Source: Sphingopyxis sp. H053 (GTDB lineage Bacteria > Pseudomonadota > Alphaproteobacteria > Sphingomonadales > Sphingomonadaceae). From it: a DNA stretch of 64,000 nucleotides. The notes below the pieces were generated by a model that had not been told where the DNA came from, did not search any database, and worked only from the letters and a program-made list of their open reading frames with translations. Location: assembly GCF_001468225.1 (NCBI RefSeq), contig NZ_LNRU01000004.1, positions 395,477 to 459,476 on the forward strand, written 5' to 3'. Positions 26,433-36,709 of this stretch are shown here, one piece after another (the first letter of the stretch is position 1; the number at the start of each line of letters is the position of its first letter). Both the position numbers and the translations under genes were made by a program.

Positions 26433-29400
26433 ATGACCCCGCATCCCACCGTCTTTTCCATTCCCGTCCAGCGGGCCTTCGCCGACGCGCTCGCCGCCGG
26501 ATTGATCGCCCGCTACGCCGACGGTGCGCTGGGGCTGGCGCAGGGCCTGATCATACTGCCAAGCAATCGGGCGCGGAGCGCGGTGCAGGCCGCGTTCGTG
26601 CGCGCGGGCGGCAACGGGCTGCTGATGCCGCGGCTCGCGGTGATCGGCGACGCCGACCTCGATGAAAGCGTCGCGCTCGCGCTCGACCCGATCGACGAGA
26701 GCGATGCGATCCCGCCCGCGATCGATGCGCTCAAGCGGCGGCTGATGCTCGCGGGGTTGATCGAGAAGCATAATCCGGCGGGCGAGGAACCGATCACCGG
26801 CGCCGCGGCGTTCCAGCTCGCCGAGGGGCTGGGGCGCGTGATCGACCAGCTCCATTATGAAGAGATCGCGCCCGCGCGGCTCGCCGATATCGAAAGCGCG
26901 CTCGGCGACCTTGCCGGGCATTGGCAGGCGTCGTGGCGGCGGTTGTCGCTGCTCGTCGATCAGTGGCCGAAGCGGCTCGCCGCGACGGGGCATATCGACC
27001 GCGCCGATCGCCGCAACCGTCTGCTCGGCCGCGTGACCGCGGGATGGCGCGTCGCACCGCCCGCGCGGTTCGTGGTGGCGGCCGGTGTCACGACGGCCGC
27101 GCCCGCAATCGCGCGACTGCTGCGTACTGTCGCCGACCTCGCTGAAGGCATGGTCGTTCTGCCGGGGCTCGACCTCGGCATGGCGGGCGAGGAATGGGAC
27201 GCGCTGGGGCCGGTGAAGGCGGATCCCGACAAGGCCGGTGCCGAACAGTTTGGGGAGCGTCCGCTCGAAACGCACCCGCAATATCATTTGAAGCTGCTGC
27301 TCGGCCGCATGGGCGTGGCGCGCGATGAGGTACAGCCGTGGGACGCGACGTCGCCCTTCGATGGCCCCGATGCGCGCGCGCCTTTCACCTCGCTGCTCTT
27401 CGCGCCCGCCGCCTACACCGCACGCTGGCAGCGGGCGGGCGACCTCGGCCCGGGCATCGCCGGGGTCACCGCGGCGGTGTTCGCCGACGACGGGCAGGAG
27501 GCGCAGGGCATCGCGCTGTTGATGCGCCACGCGCTCGAAACGCCGACGCGCACCGCCGCGCTTGTGACCCCCGACCGCGCGCTTGCCACCAGGGTCGCGG
27601 CGGCACTCGCGCGCTGGGATATTTCGGTCGACGACAGCGCGGGGCAGCCGCTCGGGCAGACGCCGCCGGGGGCGCTGCTGCTCGCGCTCGCCGAATTCGC
27701 CGCGGCCTTCGATCCGGTGCGATTGATCGCGCTTCTGGGCCATCCGCTCGTGCGCGCGGGCGCGGCGCGGCTTGGCTGGCTTGATCAGGTGCGGCGGCTC
27801 GATCTTGTGCTGCGCGGGCCAGGGCTGGTGCCGGGCTGGGGCGGTGTGACTGCGCGGATCGCCGAACGCACCGCCGATTCCAAAGGGCGCGGCCATGCCG
27901 AAGCTGAGGCGATCGGCGACTGGTGGGGCGATGTCGCGGCCGGACTGGGCACCGCGCTTGCGCCCTTCGCGGCGGGCGTTCCCGCGCCGCCGTCAGTCCT
28001 GCTCGGTGCATTGCAGGCGGCGCTTGGCTGGTTGACCGGCGAGGGCGCGTGGACGGGCCATGCCGGGCGCGCGCTGTCCGAATTGTTCGACCGCTGGGCG
28101 CTCGCGAAGGGCGACGGCCCGGCGCTTGTCGCGCCCGCCGATTTCCCCGCGATGCTCGCTGACCTGTTGTCGGGGGAGAGCGTGCGGCCGCCCTATGGCG
28201 GGCATCCGCGCCTGTTCATCTGGGGCTTGCTCGAAGCGCGCCTGCAGCGCGCCGATGTGATGATCCTCGGCGGGCTCGACGAGGGCCGCTGGCCGCAGCA
28301 GCAAAGCCCCGACCCTTGGCTCGCGCCGGGCATCCGCCGGATGCTCGGCCTCGCCGCGCCCGAGCGTCAGCAGGGCGCGGCGGCGCATGATTTCGCGGGC
28401 GCCTTTGCAGCGCGCGAGGTGGTGGTGACGCGCGCGCAGCGCAGCGGCGGTGACCCGGCGGTGGCGTCGCGCTTCTGGCTGCGGCTCGCGGCGCTTGCAG
28501 GCGAATTGCCCGAGGCGCGGCTGGGCGAGCAATCGGTGGTGGCGCTTGCTGCGATGCTCGACGTGCCGCCGGGCGTCAGCGCGCCGGCCGAAAAGCCGCA
28601 TCCGGCGCCGCCGCTCGCGGCACGCCCCGACCGGATCAGCGTGACCGGGGTCGACCAGCTCGCGCGCGATCCCTTTGCCTTTTATGCGGCAAAGATATTG
28701 GGGCTGAGCGAGCTCGATCCGCTGAGCAGCGGCCCCGACGCGAAGTGGTTCGGCATTCGCGTCCATAAATTCCTGCAGGATTGGCAGTCGGCCGGACTGA
28801 CCGAGGCCGCATTCGATATCGAACTGGCGGCGCTGCGTGCCGACCCGGCGCTCGATTCGCTGGCCAGCGCTTTCTGGTTGCCGCGGATCGAGCCGTCGCT
28901 GCGCTGGGCGGCCGAGCGCGTCTGGGCATCGCGCGACGAACGCTGGCCGGTCGCCAATGAGGTGCGCGGCGAACGGATCGTCGACGGCATCCGGCTCCAT
29001 GGGACCGCCGACCGCGTTGACCAGACCGCCGACGGCACCTTGGCGATCGTCGATTACAAGACGGGTGCGGCGCCGTCGGCTAAATCGACGGGCGAAGGGC
29101 TCAACAGCCAGCTTGGTCTTCTGGGCTTGCTGGCGCAGGAGGCGGGCCTTGGCGACCTCGCGCCCGAAATCGTCGATGCGTTCGAATATTGGGAGTTGAA
29201 GCGCGACCGGAAAAAGGATGTCGATGGCGCCGTGAAAGCGATCCGCGGGCAAAAACCCAAACCCGCGACGGCCGCGGCGGTCGTCGAGCGCGCGTGCGAA
29301 GTATTCGGCGATCTGATCGCGCGTTACCTGTTGGGGCAGGAGCCCTTTGTTCCGGGCGATACGGGCAAGCGCTATGCCGATTTCGACCATTTGATGCGCC

Positions 29401-29462
29401 GCGACGAATGGTTCGGGCGCGGCGACGCCGACGATCGCGGAATGGAAGCGGGGGCGGTATGA
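26433..29462 (+). CDS. addB: Double-strand break repair protein AddB (alphaproteobacterial type)
   Basis: AddB partners AddA in resecting double-strand breaks for RecA, the alphaproteobacterial counterpart of RecBCD. At 1009 residues it matches the alpha-type AddB. A degenerate N-terminal helicase-like part (LIILPSNRARSAVQAAF) is followed by MILGGLDEGRWPQQQSPDPWLAPGIRR and a C-terminal PD-(D/E)XK nuclease with LAIVDYKTGAAPS. The classic Cys ligands of the Bacillus AddB Fe-S cluster are not evident. The stop overlaps the addA start (ATGA). Confidence 0.94.
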   Translation: MTPHPTVFSIPVQRAFADALAAGLIARYADGALGLAQGLIILPSNRARSAVQAAFVRAGGNGLLMPRLAVIGDADLDESVALALDPIDESDAIPPAIDALKRRLMLAGLIEKHNPAGEEPITGAAAFQLAEGLGRVIDQLHYEEIAPARLADIESALGDLAGHWQASWRRLSLLVDQWPKRLAATGHIDRADRRNRLLGRVTAGWRVAPPARFVVAAGVTTAAPAIARLLRTVADLAEGMVVLPGLDLGMAGEEWDALGPVKADPDKAGAEQFGERPLETHPQYHLKLLLGRMGVARDEVQPWDATSPFDGPDARAPFTSLLFAPAAYTARWQRAGDLGPGIAGVTAAVFADDGQEAQGIALLMRHALETPTRTAALVTPDRALATRVAAALARWDISVDDSAGQPLGQTPPGALLLALAEFAAAFDPVRLIALLGHPLVRAGAARLGWLDQVRRLDLVLRGPGLVPGWGGVTARIAERTADSKGRGHAEAEAIGDWWGDVAAGLGTALAPFAAGVPAPPSVLLGALQAALGWLTGEGAWTGHAGRALSELFDRWALAKGDGPALVAPADFPAMLADLLSGESVRPPYGGHPRLFIWGLLEARLQRADVMILGGLDEGRWPQQQSPDPWLAPGIRRMLGLAAPERQQGAAAHDFAGAFAAREVVVTRAQRSGGDPAVASRFWLRLAALAGELPEARLGEQSVVALAAMLDVPPGVSAPAEKPHPAPPLAARPDRISVTGVDQLARDPFAFYAAKILGLSELDPLSSGPDAKWFGIRVHKFLQDWQSAGLTEAAFDIELAALRADPALDSLASAFWLPRIEPSLRWAAERVWASRDERWPVANEVRGERIVDGIRLHGTADRVDQTADGTLAIVDYKTGAAPSAKSTGEGLNSQLGLLGLLAQEAGLGDLAPEIVDAFEYWELKRDRKKDVDGAVKAIRGQKPKPATAAAVVERACEVFGDLIARYLLGQEPFVPGDTGKRYADFDHLMRRDEWFGRGDADDRGMEAGAV

Positions 29463-32400
29463 TCGACCCCGACAAGCTGCTGAAGATGCTCGACAACGGG
29501 CAGCGCGCGGCGGCGCAGCCCGACGATCATGTCTGGCTGGGCGCGTCGGCGGGGACGGGCAAGACGCAGGTGCTGTCGGCGCGCGTCTTGCGCCTGATGC
29601 TCGAAGGCGTATCGCCCGAGGCGATCCTGTGTATCACCTTCACCAAGGCGGGCGCGGCCGAAATGGCGCATCGCATCCACGAGCGGCTCGCGATGTGGGT
29701 GCGGATGGACGACGGCGACCTGCGCACAGAACTGGGGGCGCTGGGACTGGACCTTGAATTCATCGGCTATGACCGCGGCGTCCCAGCGCTGATCGAACGC
29801 GCGCGATCCTTGTTCGCGACGGTGATCGACAGCCCCGGCGGCGCGGTTCGCGTCCAGACGATCCACAGCTTTTGCCAGACCTTGCTCGCCAGCTTCCCGC
29901 TCGAGGCCCGGATACTGCCGGGATTCCGCGCGCTCGAAGATAGCGAGGCGCGCGCGCTGCAACGCGAGGTGCTGGGCAAACTCCTGTCGCAGCAGGGGGG
30001 CGACGGCGATCATATGCGAAGCATCGCCGCGATGCTGTCGCGGCGGCTGGGGCAGGATGCCGCCATCGCGTTCCTCGCGCGCTGTGCGAGCAGCTTTACC
30101 GCGGCGAATGCTCCGCGCCTCGCGCCGCGGGCGACCGACCTGCGAACCGCGCTCGGCTTGCCGCAGGGCGACCCCGCCGACTGGCGGGCGGCGGCGATTG
30201 CGGGCGGTGCCGTCGCCGATGCCGATATCGCGGCCGTGGCGCTCAGTGGCCGCGACTGGGCGACCAAGACCGGCGATGCGCGCGCCGATATCATGGACGA
30301 CTGGAACCGCGCCGATTCGTATGGACGTGCGGCGATGTTGGCAGCGGTGCGCGGCTGTTTCCTGACCGGAACGGGCGACCTGCGCGCCGACTATACCAAG
30401 GAAAAGGGCGCGATGCGCGGCTGCGTTGGCGCTGCCGAACGGATCGTTGCCGCCACCGGCGATCTTTTGGCAACCGCCACCGCGATGCAGGTCGCCGACG
30501 ATCTGGCGGCGGCGTGGGACCTCGGTAGCCGCTTTGCCGAAGCCTACGCCCTCGCCAAGCGCGACAAGGGTTATGCCGATTTCGACGACCTGATCAGCAT
30601 CGCCGGTCACCTGCTCGCCACCGGCGATTTCGGCGACTGGGTGCGCTTCAAGCTCGACCAGCGCACCGATCATATATTGGTCGACGAGGCGCAGGACACC
30701 AACGCGCGGCAATGGGCGATCATTCTGTCGCTCGCGGCGGAGTTTTTCGCCGGGCTGGGCGCGAAGGACGACCGCGTCCGCACGATGTTCACCGTTGGCG
30801 ACCGCAAGCAGGCGATCTTCGGCTTTCAGGGCACCGAGCCCGCGGCGTTCGAGGCGGCGCGAATCCGCTTTGGCGAGCGTGCGGCGGCGGGCGGAAGGCC
30901 GTTCGAGGATGTCGATCTCGACACCAATTACCGCTCGAGCCCCGCCGTGCTCGACGTCGTCGATGCGTGGATCGCGGCGGGCGCGCCCGAACTGATGGGG
31001 CTGGAAAGCGACGAGCCGCCGCACATCCCCGCCGATTTCAACCGCGACCGCGCGGGCCGCGTCGAGCTGTGGGAACCGCTGCCGGTCGGAAAAGCGCTCG
31101 ATGCCGCCGCCGACGACGAGGGCGATCGCGACGACGGCGAAGAAGACGCCGCACCGGGCGACTCCTCCGCGGCGGCGAGCGACCCCGCGAGCCTGCGCCT
31201 GTCGCGCGCGATTGCCGACGAGGTGCAGGACTGGATCGAACATGGCAAGGACGGGCGGAGCGTCGCGCCGGGCGATATATTGATCCTCGTCCGGCGCCGC
31301 CGCGACCTCGCGGCGCGAATCGTCGCGCGGCTGCAATCGCGGCACGTGCCGGTCGCGGGGGTCGATCGTTTTTCGCTGACGCAGTCGCTTGCGGTGCAGG
31401 ATCTGCTCGCCGCGATGCGCTTCGCGGTCCAGCCGCTCGACGACCTCAACCTCGCCGGCTTGCTGGTCTCGCCGCTGCTCGGCTGGACGCAGGACGATCT
31501 GTTCGGCTTTGCCCATGGCCGCAAGGGCCGCGCCTTGTGGGAGCAGCTCCGCGCACGCGAAAGCGATGCGCCGCCCGAAACACTGGCGGCCTTGCGCGGA
31601 TTGCTCGGCATGGCCGATTTCACCACGCCCTTTCGTTTCCTCGACGCCATCCTGTCGGGGCCACTCGACGGGCGGCGCAAGCTGTACCGCCGGCTGGGCC
31701 GCGAAGCGCGCGATCCGATCGACGAATTGCTCGGACAGGCGCTCGCCTTCGAACGGCGGGAAGCACCATCGCTGCTCGGCTTCCTCGCCCACATCGCCGC
31801 CAGCACCGCCGAGATCAAACGCCAAACCGAGGCGCGCAGCGACGTTGTGCGGGTGATGACCGTCCACGGGTCCAAGGGGCTGCAGGCGCCGATCGTCATC
31901 CTCGCCGATGCGACCGACGATCCGCGGCCGCGGCGCCTGACCTTCGACCTGTCGATGGACGCGTGGGAAAAGCTGCCGGTATTCGGGCTGGCCAAGGACG
32001 AACGGCACGGCGCGATCGCCAAGGCGCATGACGACAAGGAAGCGGCCGAGCGCGAGGAGCATTGGCGATTGCTCTATGTCGCGATGACGCGCGCCGAGGA
32101 ATTGCTGGTGGTCACCGGGATCACCAAGACCGCCGATCGCAGCCTGCCCGACCATAATTGGCACAGCGCGGTCGATGCGGTGATGGCCGACATGGGCGCC
32201 GATTGGCAGGATGCCGGGCCGCGCTGGGGCCGCAAGCGGGTTTATGCGGTGCAACCGAAGAAATGGGCGCGTCCGCCGAAGGACAGGATGAGGCAGGTGG
32301 CGCCGCCCGTTGTTGTGCCGCCCTGGGCGACGAAGCCCGCCCCCGAGGAAGCGCGGCCGTCGCGCCCGCTCGCGCCGTCGGCGCTGGGCGAGGACGATGT

Positions 32401-32989
32401 CGCGTCGCCGCCGCAGGGCGGCGAGCGTGCGGTCGCGGTCGAGCGCGGGTTGCTGCTCCACGCTTTGTTCGAGCGATTGCCGCCGGTCTTGCCCGCGCGC
32501 CGCCGCGCGGCCGCTTTGCACTGGCTGTCGGTACAGGCGGCGGCGCTCGACGAGGGCGCGCGCGCGGCGATGGTCGACGAAGTGCTCGCGGTGATCGAGA
32601 ATCCGGCGCACGCAGCGCTTTTCGGTCCCGGGTCGCTGGGTGAAGTGCCGCTGTCGGCGGTCGTCGACGGCGTGGTCGTGGCGGGGATCGTCGACAGGCT
32701 GCTCGTCACACCCGACACGGTGACGGTGATCGACTATAAGACCGGGCGGCATGTGCCGGCGCATGCGGCCGATGTCGCGCCCGCATACCTGCGGCAGATG
32801 GCGGCCTATCGCGATGCGCTGCGGGTGATCTTTCCCGGCCGGCGCGTCGAGGCGGCGTTGCTCTACACGGCCGGGCCCCGGCTGATCTTGCTCGGAGACA
32901 ACCTGCTCGACGCTTACAAGCCGGGCTTGCCCGCAACCAAGGCGAATTTGCCGGGTTCCACCCTTGAGCCGGACGCGCCGACGCCTTAG
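29459..32989 (+). CDS. addA: Double-strand break repair helicase AddA
   Basis: A 1176-residue UvrD-type helicase-nuclease. Walker A is GASAGTGKT at residues 28-36, motif Ia CITFTKAGAAEMAHRI, Walker B ILVDEAQDTNARQW, motif III VGDRKQAIFGFQGTEP, motif IV LDTNYRSSPAVLDVV, motif V VMTVHGSKGLQAPIV and motif VI RLLYVAMTRAEELLVV. The C-terminal PD-(D/E)XK nuclease shows GIVDRLLVTPDTVTVIDYKTGRHVP. Both AddA and AddB keep nuclease motifs. The ATG at 29459 overlaps the addB stop by 4 nt. The acidic insert near residue 545-570 (DDEGDRDDGEEDA) looks like a flexible linker. Confidence 0.97.
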   Translation: MIDPDKLLKMLDNGQRAAAQPDDHVWLGASAGTGKTQVLSARVLRLMLEGVSPEAILCITFTKAGAAEMAHRIHERLAMWVRMDDGDLRTELGALGLDLEFIGYDRGVPALIERARSLFATVIDSPGGAVRVQTIHSFCQTLLASFPLEARILPGFRALEDSEARALQREVLGKLLSQQGGDGDHMRSIAAMLSRRLGQDAAIAFLARCASSFTAANAPRLAPRATDLRTALGLPQGDPADWRAAAIAGGAVADADIAAVALSGRDWATKTGDARADIMDDWNRADSYGRAAMLAAVRGCFLTGTGDLRADYTKEKGAMRGCVGAAERIVAATGDLLATATAMQVADDLAAAWDLGSRFAEAYALAKRDKGYADFDDLISIAGHLLATGDFGDWVRFKLDQRTDHILVDEAQDTNARQWAIILSLAAEFFAGLGAKDDRVRTMFTVGDRKQAIFGFQGTEPAAFEAARIRFGERAAAGGRPFEDVDLDTNYRSSPAVLDVVDAWIAAGAPELMGLESDEPPHIPADFNRDRAGRVELWEPLPVGKALDAAADDEGDRDDGEEDAAPGDSSAAASDPASLRLSRAIADEVQDWIEHGKDGRSVAPGDILILVRRRRDLAARIVARLQSRHVPVAGVDRFSLTQSLAVQDLLAAMRFAVQPLDDLNLAGLLVSPLLGWTQDDLFGFAHGRKGRALWEQLRARESDAPPETLAALRGLLGMADFTTPFRFLDAILSGPLDGRRKLYRRLGREARDPIDELLGQALAFERREAPSLLGFLAHIAASTAEIKRQTEARSDVVRVMTVHGSKGLQAPIVILADATDDPRPRRLTFDLSMDAWEKLPVFGLAKDERHGAIAKAHDDKEAAEREEHWRLLYVAMTRAEELLVVTGITKTADRSLPDHNWHSAVDAVMADMGADWQDAGPRWGRKRVYAVQPKKWARPPKDRMRQVAPPVVVPPWATKPAPEEARPSRPLAPSALGEDDVASPPQGGERAVAVERGLLLHALFERLPPVLPARRRAAALHWLSVQAAALDEGARAAMVDEVLAVIENPAHAALFGPGSLGEVPLSAVVDGVVVAGIVDRLLVTPDTVTVIDYKTGRHVPAHAADVAPAYLRQMAAYRDALRVIFPGRRVEAALLYTAGPRLILLGDNLLDAYKPGLPATKANLPGSTLEPDAPTP

Positions 32990-33022
32990 CTTGGCGGCAA
33001 CGATATTTCAGGAGTTCAGACT

Positions 33023-33343
33023 ATGAGTACCAAAGCGATCACCGATGCGAGCTTCCAGTCGGACGTGCTCGACAGCGATACCCCCGTGCTTGTCGATTTC
33101 TGGGCCGAATGGTGCGGTCCGTGCAAGATGATCGGCCCGTCGCTCGAGGAAATCTCGGACGAACTCGCGGGCAAGGTGGTGATTGCCAAGATCAACATCG
33201 ACGAAAATCCCGATGCGCCGGGCAAATATGGCGTGCGCGGAATCCCGACGATGATCCTGTTCAAAAATGGCGAGATCGCCGACACCAAGGTCGGCGCGGC
33301 GCCGAAGAGCGCGCTCAAGGGCTGGCTCGAAGGCGCGCTCTGA
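33023..33343 (+). CDS. trxA: Thioredoxin
   Basis: A 106-residue thioredoxin with the redox centre WCGPC (Cys31/Cys34) in [16 protein letters not shown], the cis-Pro loop [12 protein letters not shown] and the typical C-terminal helix [11 protein letters not shown] cytosolic general disulfide reductase. The start follows CAGGAGTTCAGACT. It ends the ahcY-trxA run, as in many alphaproteobacteria, and is followed by a hairpin. Confidence 0.97.
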   Translation: MSTKAITDASFQSDVLDSDTPVLVDFWAEWCGPCKMIGPSLEEISDELAGKVVIAKINIDENPDAPGKYGVRGIPTMILFKNGEIADTKVGAAPKSALKGWLEGAL

Positions 33344-33352
33344 CCCTATTTT

Positions 33353-33381
33353 CGTCATCCCGGACCAAGTCCGGGATGACG
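33353..33381 (+). terminator. Perfect hairpin after trxA (CGTCATCCCGGAC repeat), likely terminator
   Basis: CGTCATCCCGGAC and GTCCGGGATGACG are perfectly complementary over 13 bp around CAA, followed by ATATTATTT. The same CCCGGAC/GTCCGGG core recurs in the 40060-40150 repeat, so it is a repeat element placed as a terminator. Confidence 0.75.
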
Positions 33382-33467
33382 ATATTATTTGAGCTCGTCT
33401 GGCAACAAAAACTTTGTGAATTGCAGCAGTTTGACGGTCTTTAGGGCGCTTGGAGAAGCCATCGAGC

Positions 33468-34163
33468 TTACACCCGGTCGATCTGGAGATGCAGGACTTT
33501 CGTGACAAGCGCTAGCTCCGCAGCACCGATTGCCGACCAGCCCATGGCCTTTTGCGCGACGATCCTCCGGGTATGGAACGACGGGATGCTCGATACGAGC
33601 AATATCGATTGCACGCGCGATTCGGCCGACACGTCGGGCTCCGACTTGATCCGCGATATCAGCCGCGCGTTGCGTTCGATGCCGGGCAGCCACAGGCGAT
33701 CGTAAAAGATATCGAAAGCCGGGCCCGGTTCGGCGAGTTCGCGGGCGATGATTCCGCTGCCGAGCCCATAGGTCGCGTTGCCCAATATCAGTTCCACCGA
33801 TGCGGCCATCAGCTTTTTGAGCGCGTCGCGCGCCTCTTCCGGGCCCGATGCCGCCTCGATGGTCCGCCTTGCCCCGGCCACGGCATCATGGTTCGCGCGT
33901 TCGAAACGCGTCACGATCTCCTCCGCGCACGCGCGGTATAGCCCTTCCTTGCTGCCGAAATAATAGTTTAGCGGCGGAAGCGTCGTTTTCGCCCGTTCGG
34001 CGATGCGGCGCGTCGTCGCGGATTTGAATCCCGCCGCCCCGAATTCGATCAGCGCCGCCTCCAATATGCGCTGGCGCGATTGGTCGCCCTTGCGCGACGC
34101 GTTCGACACCGCGTCTCTTCCGGGCTGCGCAACGGGCCCTTCGTCCGTATCTCCCATCGTCAT
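33468..34163 (-). CDS. TetR family transcriptional regulator
   Basis: A 231-residue TetR repressor. The HTH is SRQRILEAALIEFGAAGFKSATTRRIAERAKTTLPPLNYYFGSKEGLYRACAEEIV, near residues 30-85, and the remainder is a helical ligand domain of the CerR/YbiH-like type with a C-terminal DUF1956-like part. It is divergent from the TonB receptor-sulfatase operon and is the likely controller. The ATG at 34163 has GAGG 6 nt upstream; further upstream in-frame starts add non-conserved residues. Confidence 0.9.
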   Translation of the reverse strand: MTMGDTDEGPVAQPGRDAVSNASRKGDQSRQRILEAALIEFGAAGFKSATTRRIAERAKTTLPPLNYYFGSKEGLYRACAEEIVTRFERANHDAVAGARRTIEAASGPEEARDALKKLMAASVELILGNATYGLGSGIIARELAEPGPAFDIFYDRLWLPGIERNARLISRIKSEPDVSAESRVQSILLVSSIPSFHTRRIVAQKAMGWSAIGAAELALVTKVLHLQIDRV

Positions 34164-34410
34164 TATCAACCTCAAAGCTCTTCGCCGCAATCGATCTGCC
34201 ATGCGTAAAGCAAATGCCCGCAGGTTGGCAAACATCCGATTTCCGGCGGAATATGGAGCTTTTGGCGGCCTTCTAAAAAATACTTAGAATGCTATTGATT
34301 TTGGTCATTCAGAAATATATCATTTGATACATAATATGGGAGGCCGCGGAGTCGAGGGCGCTGGGAACGCGTCTGCGGGGGCGTTGGCCGTGAACATGGG
34401 AGAGAGATGG
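34164..34410. promoter_or_regulatory. Divergent promoter region tetR / TonB receptor
   Basis: A 247-bp AT-richer gap. The best symmetric site is TATCA-TT-TGATA at 34318-34329, a weak candidate TetR operator. No gene is seen in it. Confidence 0.35.
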
Positions 34411-36675
34411 ATGACACGCCACCACCGGGCCTTGACGGCGCTCGCCACCGGAAGCTTGATGATCGCGGTTGCCCATCCCGCGGCGGCGCAGGAGGCCGAA
34501 GCGGCCGCGACGACAGGGACGGCGGGCAGCGAAGACATCATCGTCACCGCCTCGCGCCGTCCGCAAACGCTTCAGGAAGTGCCGATTTCGGTGGGCGTTG
34601 TGACGGGCGACGCGATCGAGCAGCAGGGCCAGCGCCTGTTCACCGACCTCCAGTCGTCGGTTCCCAACCTCCAGATCGACAACACCAACGGCAATTACGC
34701 GATCACGATCCGCGGGCTCGGGTCGGGCGCGAACAATCTGGCGTTCGAGCAATCGGTCGGGCTGTTCGTCGACGGCGTCTATTCCAGCCGCGCGCGGTCG
34801 TTGCAGGTGCCGTTCCTCGACGTCGAACGCATCGAGGTCGTTCGCGGACCGCAGGGCGCGCTGTTCGGAAAGAACACCAATGCCGGTGCGATCAGCATGA
34901 TAACGCGCCGCCCGACGCGCGATTTCGAGGCCGAGTTCCGCGCCGGCACCGAACTGGCCGAAGGCGGCATGAATTTCAGCGGCTATCTGTCCGGGCCGAT
35001 CAGCGACACGCTGAGCGTCCGGCTGAGCGGCGGTGCAGGGCAGGCCGACGGCTATATCGAAAACCGGCTGACGGGTTTCGACGACAATGGGTCGAAATAC
35101 CGCTCGGGGCGCGCCCAATTGCTGTGGGAGCCGAGCGAGGATTTCGAAATCCTGCTCAAGGCCGAGGGGTTCCGAAACGAAATCAACGGGTCGAACGCCG
35201 TCTACAACAATATCGGCAATCCGAACTGCAACCTCTGCAACATCGTCCGTAATGCCAGCGGCGGTGCCGACGCGCAGGACAAGCCCGGTTTCTGGCGGTT
35301 CAGCCGCGGTTTTCCGGAGGAATATGACGTCACCAAGTCGCGCACCGGCGCGATGACGATGAACTGGACCCCGGGCGACTGGTCGGTCACCTCGATCACC
35401 GCCTATCAGGCGGTGGATTCGGAGCGCACGTTCAACACCATTCCCGGCCCGATCAACCTGCTCAACACGCTGCAGGCCGAAGAGAGCAGCCAGTTCTTCC
35501 AGGAACTGCGCGTCTCGCGCGACGTCGCCGCCGGGATCAACCTCGCGTTCGGCGCGACTTACACCGACGCCGACCTCGATATCCTGCAGCTCATCAGCTA
35601 CAACGGCAATCTGGTGGGGACGACGCTGCCGCAGGCCGAGGGGAAGCGCGGCTTCACCCAGTCGTCCTGGTCGCTATCGCCCTTTGCGATCGTCGAGGCG
35701 GAACTGACCGACGCGCTGACCTTCAGCGGCAGCCTGCGTTACAGCCATGAAAAGAAGGAAGCGCGCGGGACGAGCACCAACGTCGGGCCGCGTATCCCCG
35801 CGAACAACCTCGATTTCGACATCAGCGGCAACCGGACCGAGAAACTTTGGGATTATTCGCTCCGCCTCCGCTACGAATTCAGCCCGGCGGTGTCGGCCTA
35901 TGTCAGCTATGCGACGGGAACGAAGGGCGGGGGCTTCCTGTCGAACGATGGACTGCTCCTCTATAATATCCGCAACAACAACGGCCGTTTCGACTTCGAC
36001 GACGAACGCGCGCGCGCGTGGGAACTCGGCACGAAGATGCGCCTGTTCGACCGCAAGCTCGACCTCGACATCGCACTGTTCCGCACGCGCTTCGCCAATC
36101 TCCAGGTGTCGTCGTACAATGGCACCGCCTTCATCACCGGCAACGCTGCCAAGGCAACCGCGCAGGGCGTCGAGGTCGAGGCGCGCTACCGGCCGAGTCG
36201 GGTCGTCAGCCTCGGCGCTACGGGGGCGTATCTGGACGCGAAATATAACGATTATCCGGGCGGCCCCTGCCTGTACAACGCGCCGGCCGGCTGCACGCCC
36301 GCGACGAACAATCTGTCCGGCGTGCGCCTGACCCGCGCGCCCGAATGGAAGGCATCGGGCTATGTGCAGTTCGATGTGCCGGTGAGCGATGACCTGATCG
36401 TCAGCGCTCGCGGCGCCGCCGACTACACGTCGAAATCCTATTTGCAGGGCGACCTGAACCCGCTCAATACGCAGCCGGGTTACGCGAAGTTCGACGCGCG
36501 CCTGGCGATCCGCAAGGAAGATGGCGCGTGGGAACTTGCGCTCGTCGGACGGAACCTGACGAATGAGGTAACGTTCAGCCAGGCGATCAACACGCCGCTG
36601 CTCGGCGGCAACAGCCATGTCGTGATGATCAACGCGCCGCGGACGGTCAATCTGGAAGCCGTGTTGCGCTTCTAG
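34411..36675 (+). CDS. TonB-dependent receptor
   Basis: A 754-residue outer-membrane receptor. The signal peptide ends near HPAAAQ, followed by a TonB-box-like segment (EDIIVTASRRPQTLQEVPISVGVV), the plug domain (IRGLGSGANNLAFEQSVGLFVDGVYSSRARS; VEVVRGPQGALFGKNTNAGAISMITRRP) and a 22-strand barrel ending in Phe (VNLEAVLRF). It belongs to the broad sphingomonad receptor type rather than to a siderophore receptor with clear ligand. The sulfatase 34 bp downstream suggests a sulfated substrate. ATG 34411 follows GGGAGAGAG; longer starts upstream lack a signal at the N-terminus. Confidence 0.92.
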   Translation: MTRHHRALTALATGSLMIAVAHPAAAQEAEAAATTGTAGSEDIIVTASRRPQTLQEVPISVGVVTGDAIEQQGQRLFTDLQSSVPNLQIDNTNGNYAITIRGLGSGANNLAFEQSVGLFVDGVYSSRARSLQVPFLDVERIEVVRGPQGALFGKNTNAGAISMITRRPTRDFEAEFRAGTELAEGGMNFSGYLSGPISDTLSVRLSGGAGQADGYIENRLTGFDDNGSKYRSGRAQLLWEPSEDFEILLKAEGFRNEINGSNAVYNNIGNPNCNLCNIVRNASGGADAQDKPGFWRFSRGFPEEYDVTKSRTGAMTMNWTPGDWSVTSITAYQAVDSERTFNTIPGPINLLNTLQAEESSQFFQELRVSRDVAAGINLAFGATYTDADLDILQLISYNGNLVGTTLPQAEGKRGFTQSSWSLSPFAIVEAELTDALTFSGSLRYSHEKKEARGTSTNVGPRIPANNLDFDISGNRTEKLWDYSLRLRYEFSPAVSAYVSYATGTKGGGFLSNDGLLLYNIRNNNGRFDFDDERARAWELGTKMRLFDRKLDLDIALFRTRFANLQVSSYNGTAFITGNAAKATAQGVEVEARYRPSRVVSLGATGAYLDAKYNDYPGGPCLYNAPAGCTPATNNLSGVRLTRAPEWKASGYVQFDVPVSDDLIVSARGAADYTSKSYLQGDLNPLNTQPGYAKFDARLAIRKEDGAWELALVGRNLTNEVTFSQAINTPLLGGNSHVVMINAPRTVNLEAVLRF

Positions 36676-36709
36676 GCACGGTATCGATTGGACAAGGAAA
36701 GGCCCCGAG

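Noticed and set aside
29372..32764. A 1130-residue minus-strand open frame opposite addA
   Set aside because: Shadow of addA; same biased composition and no recognisable motif.
33344..33467. Extra small gene after trxA on the plus strand
   Set aside because: Only the hairpin repeat and short open frames without ribosome binding site or conserved sequence are present.
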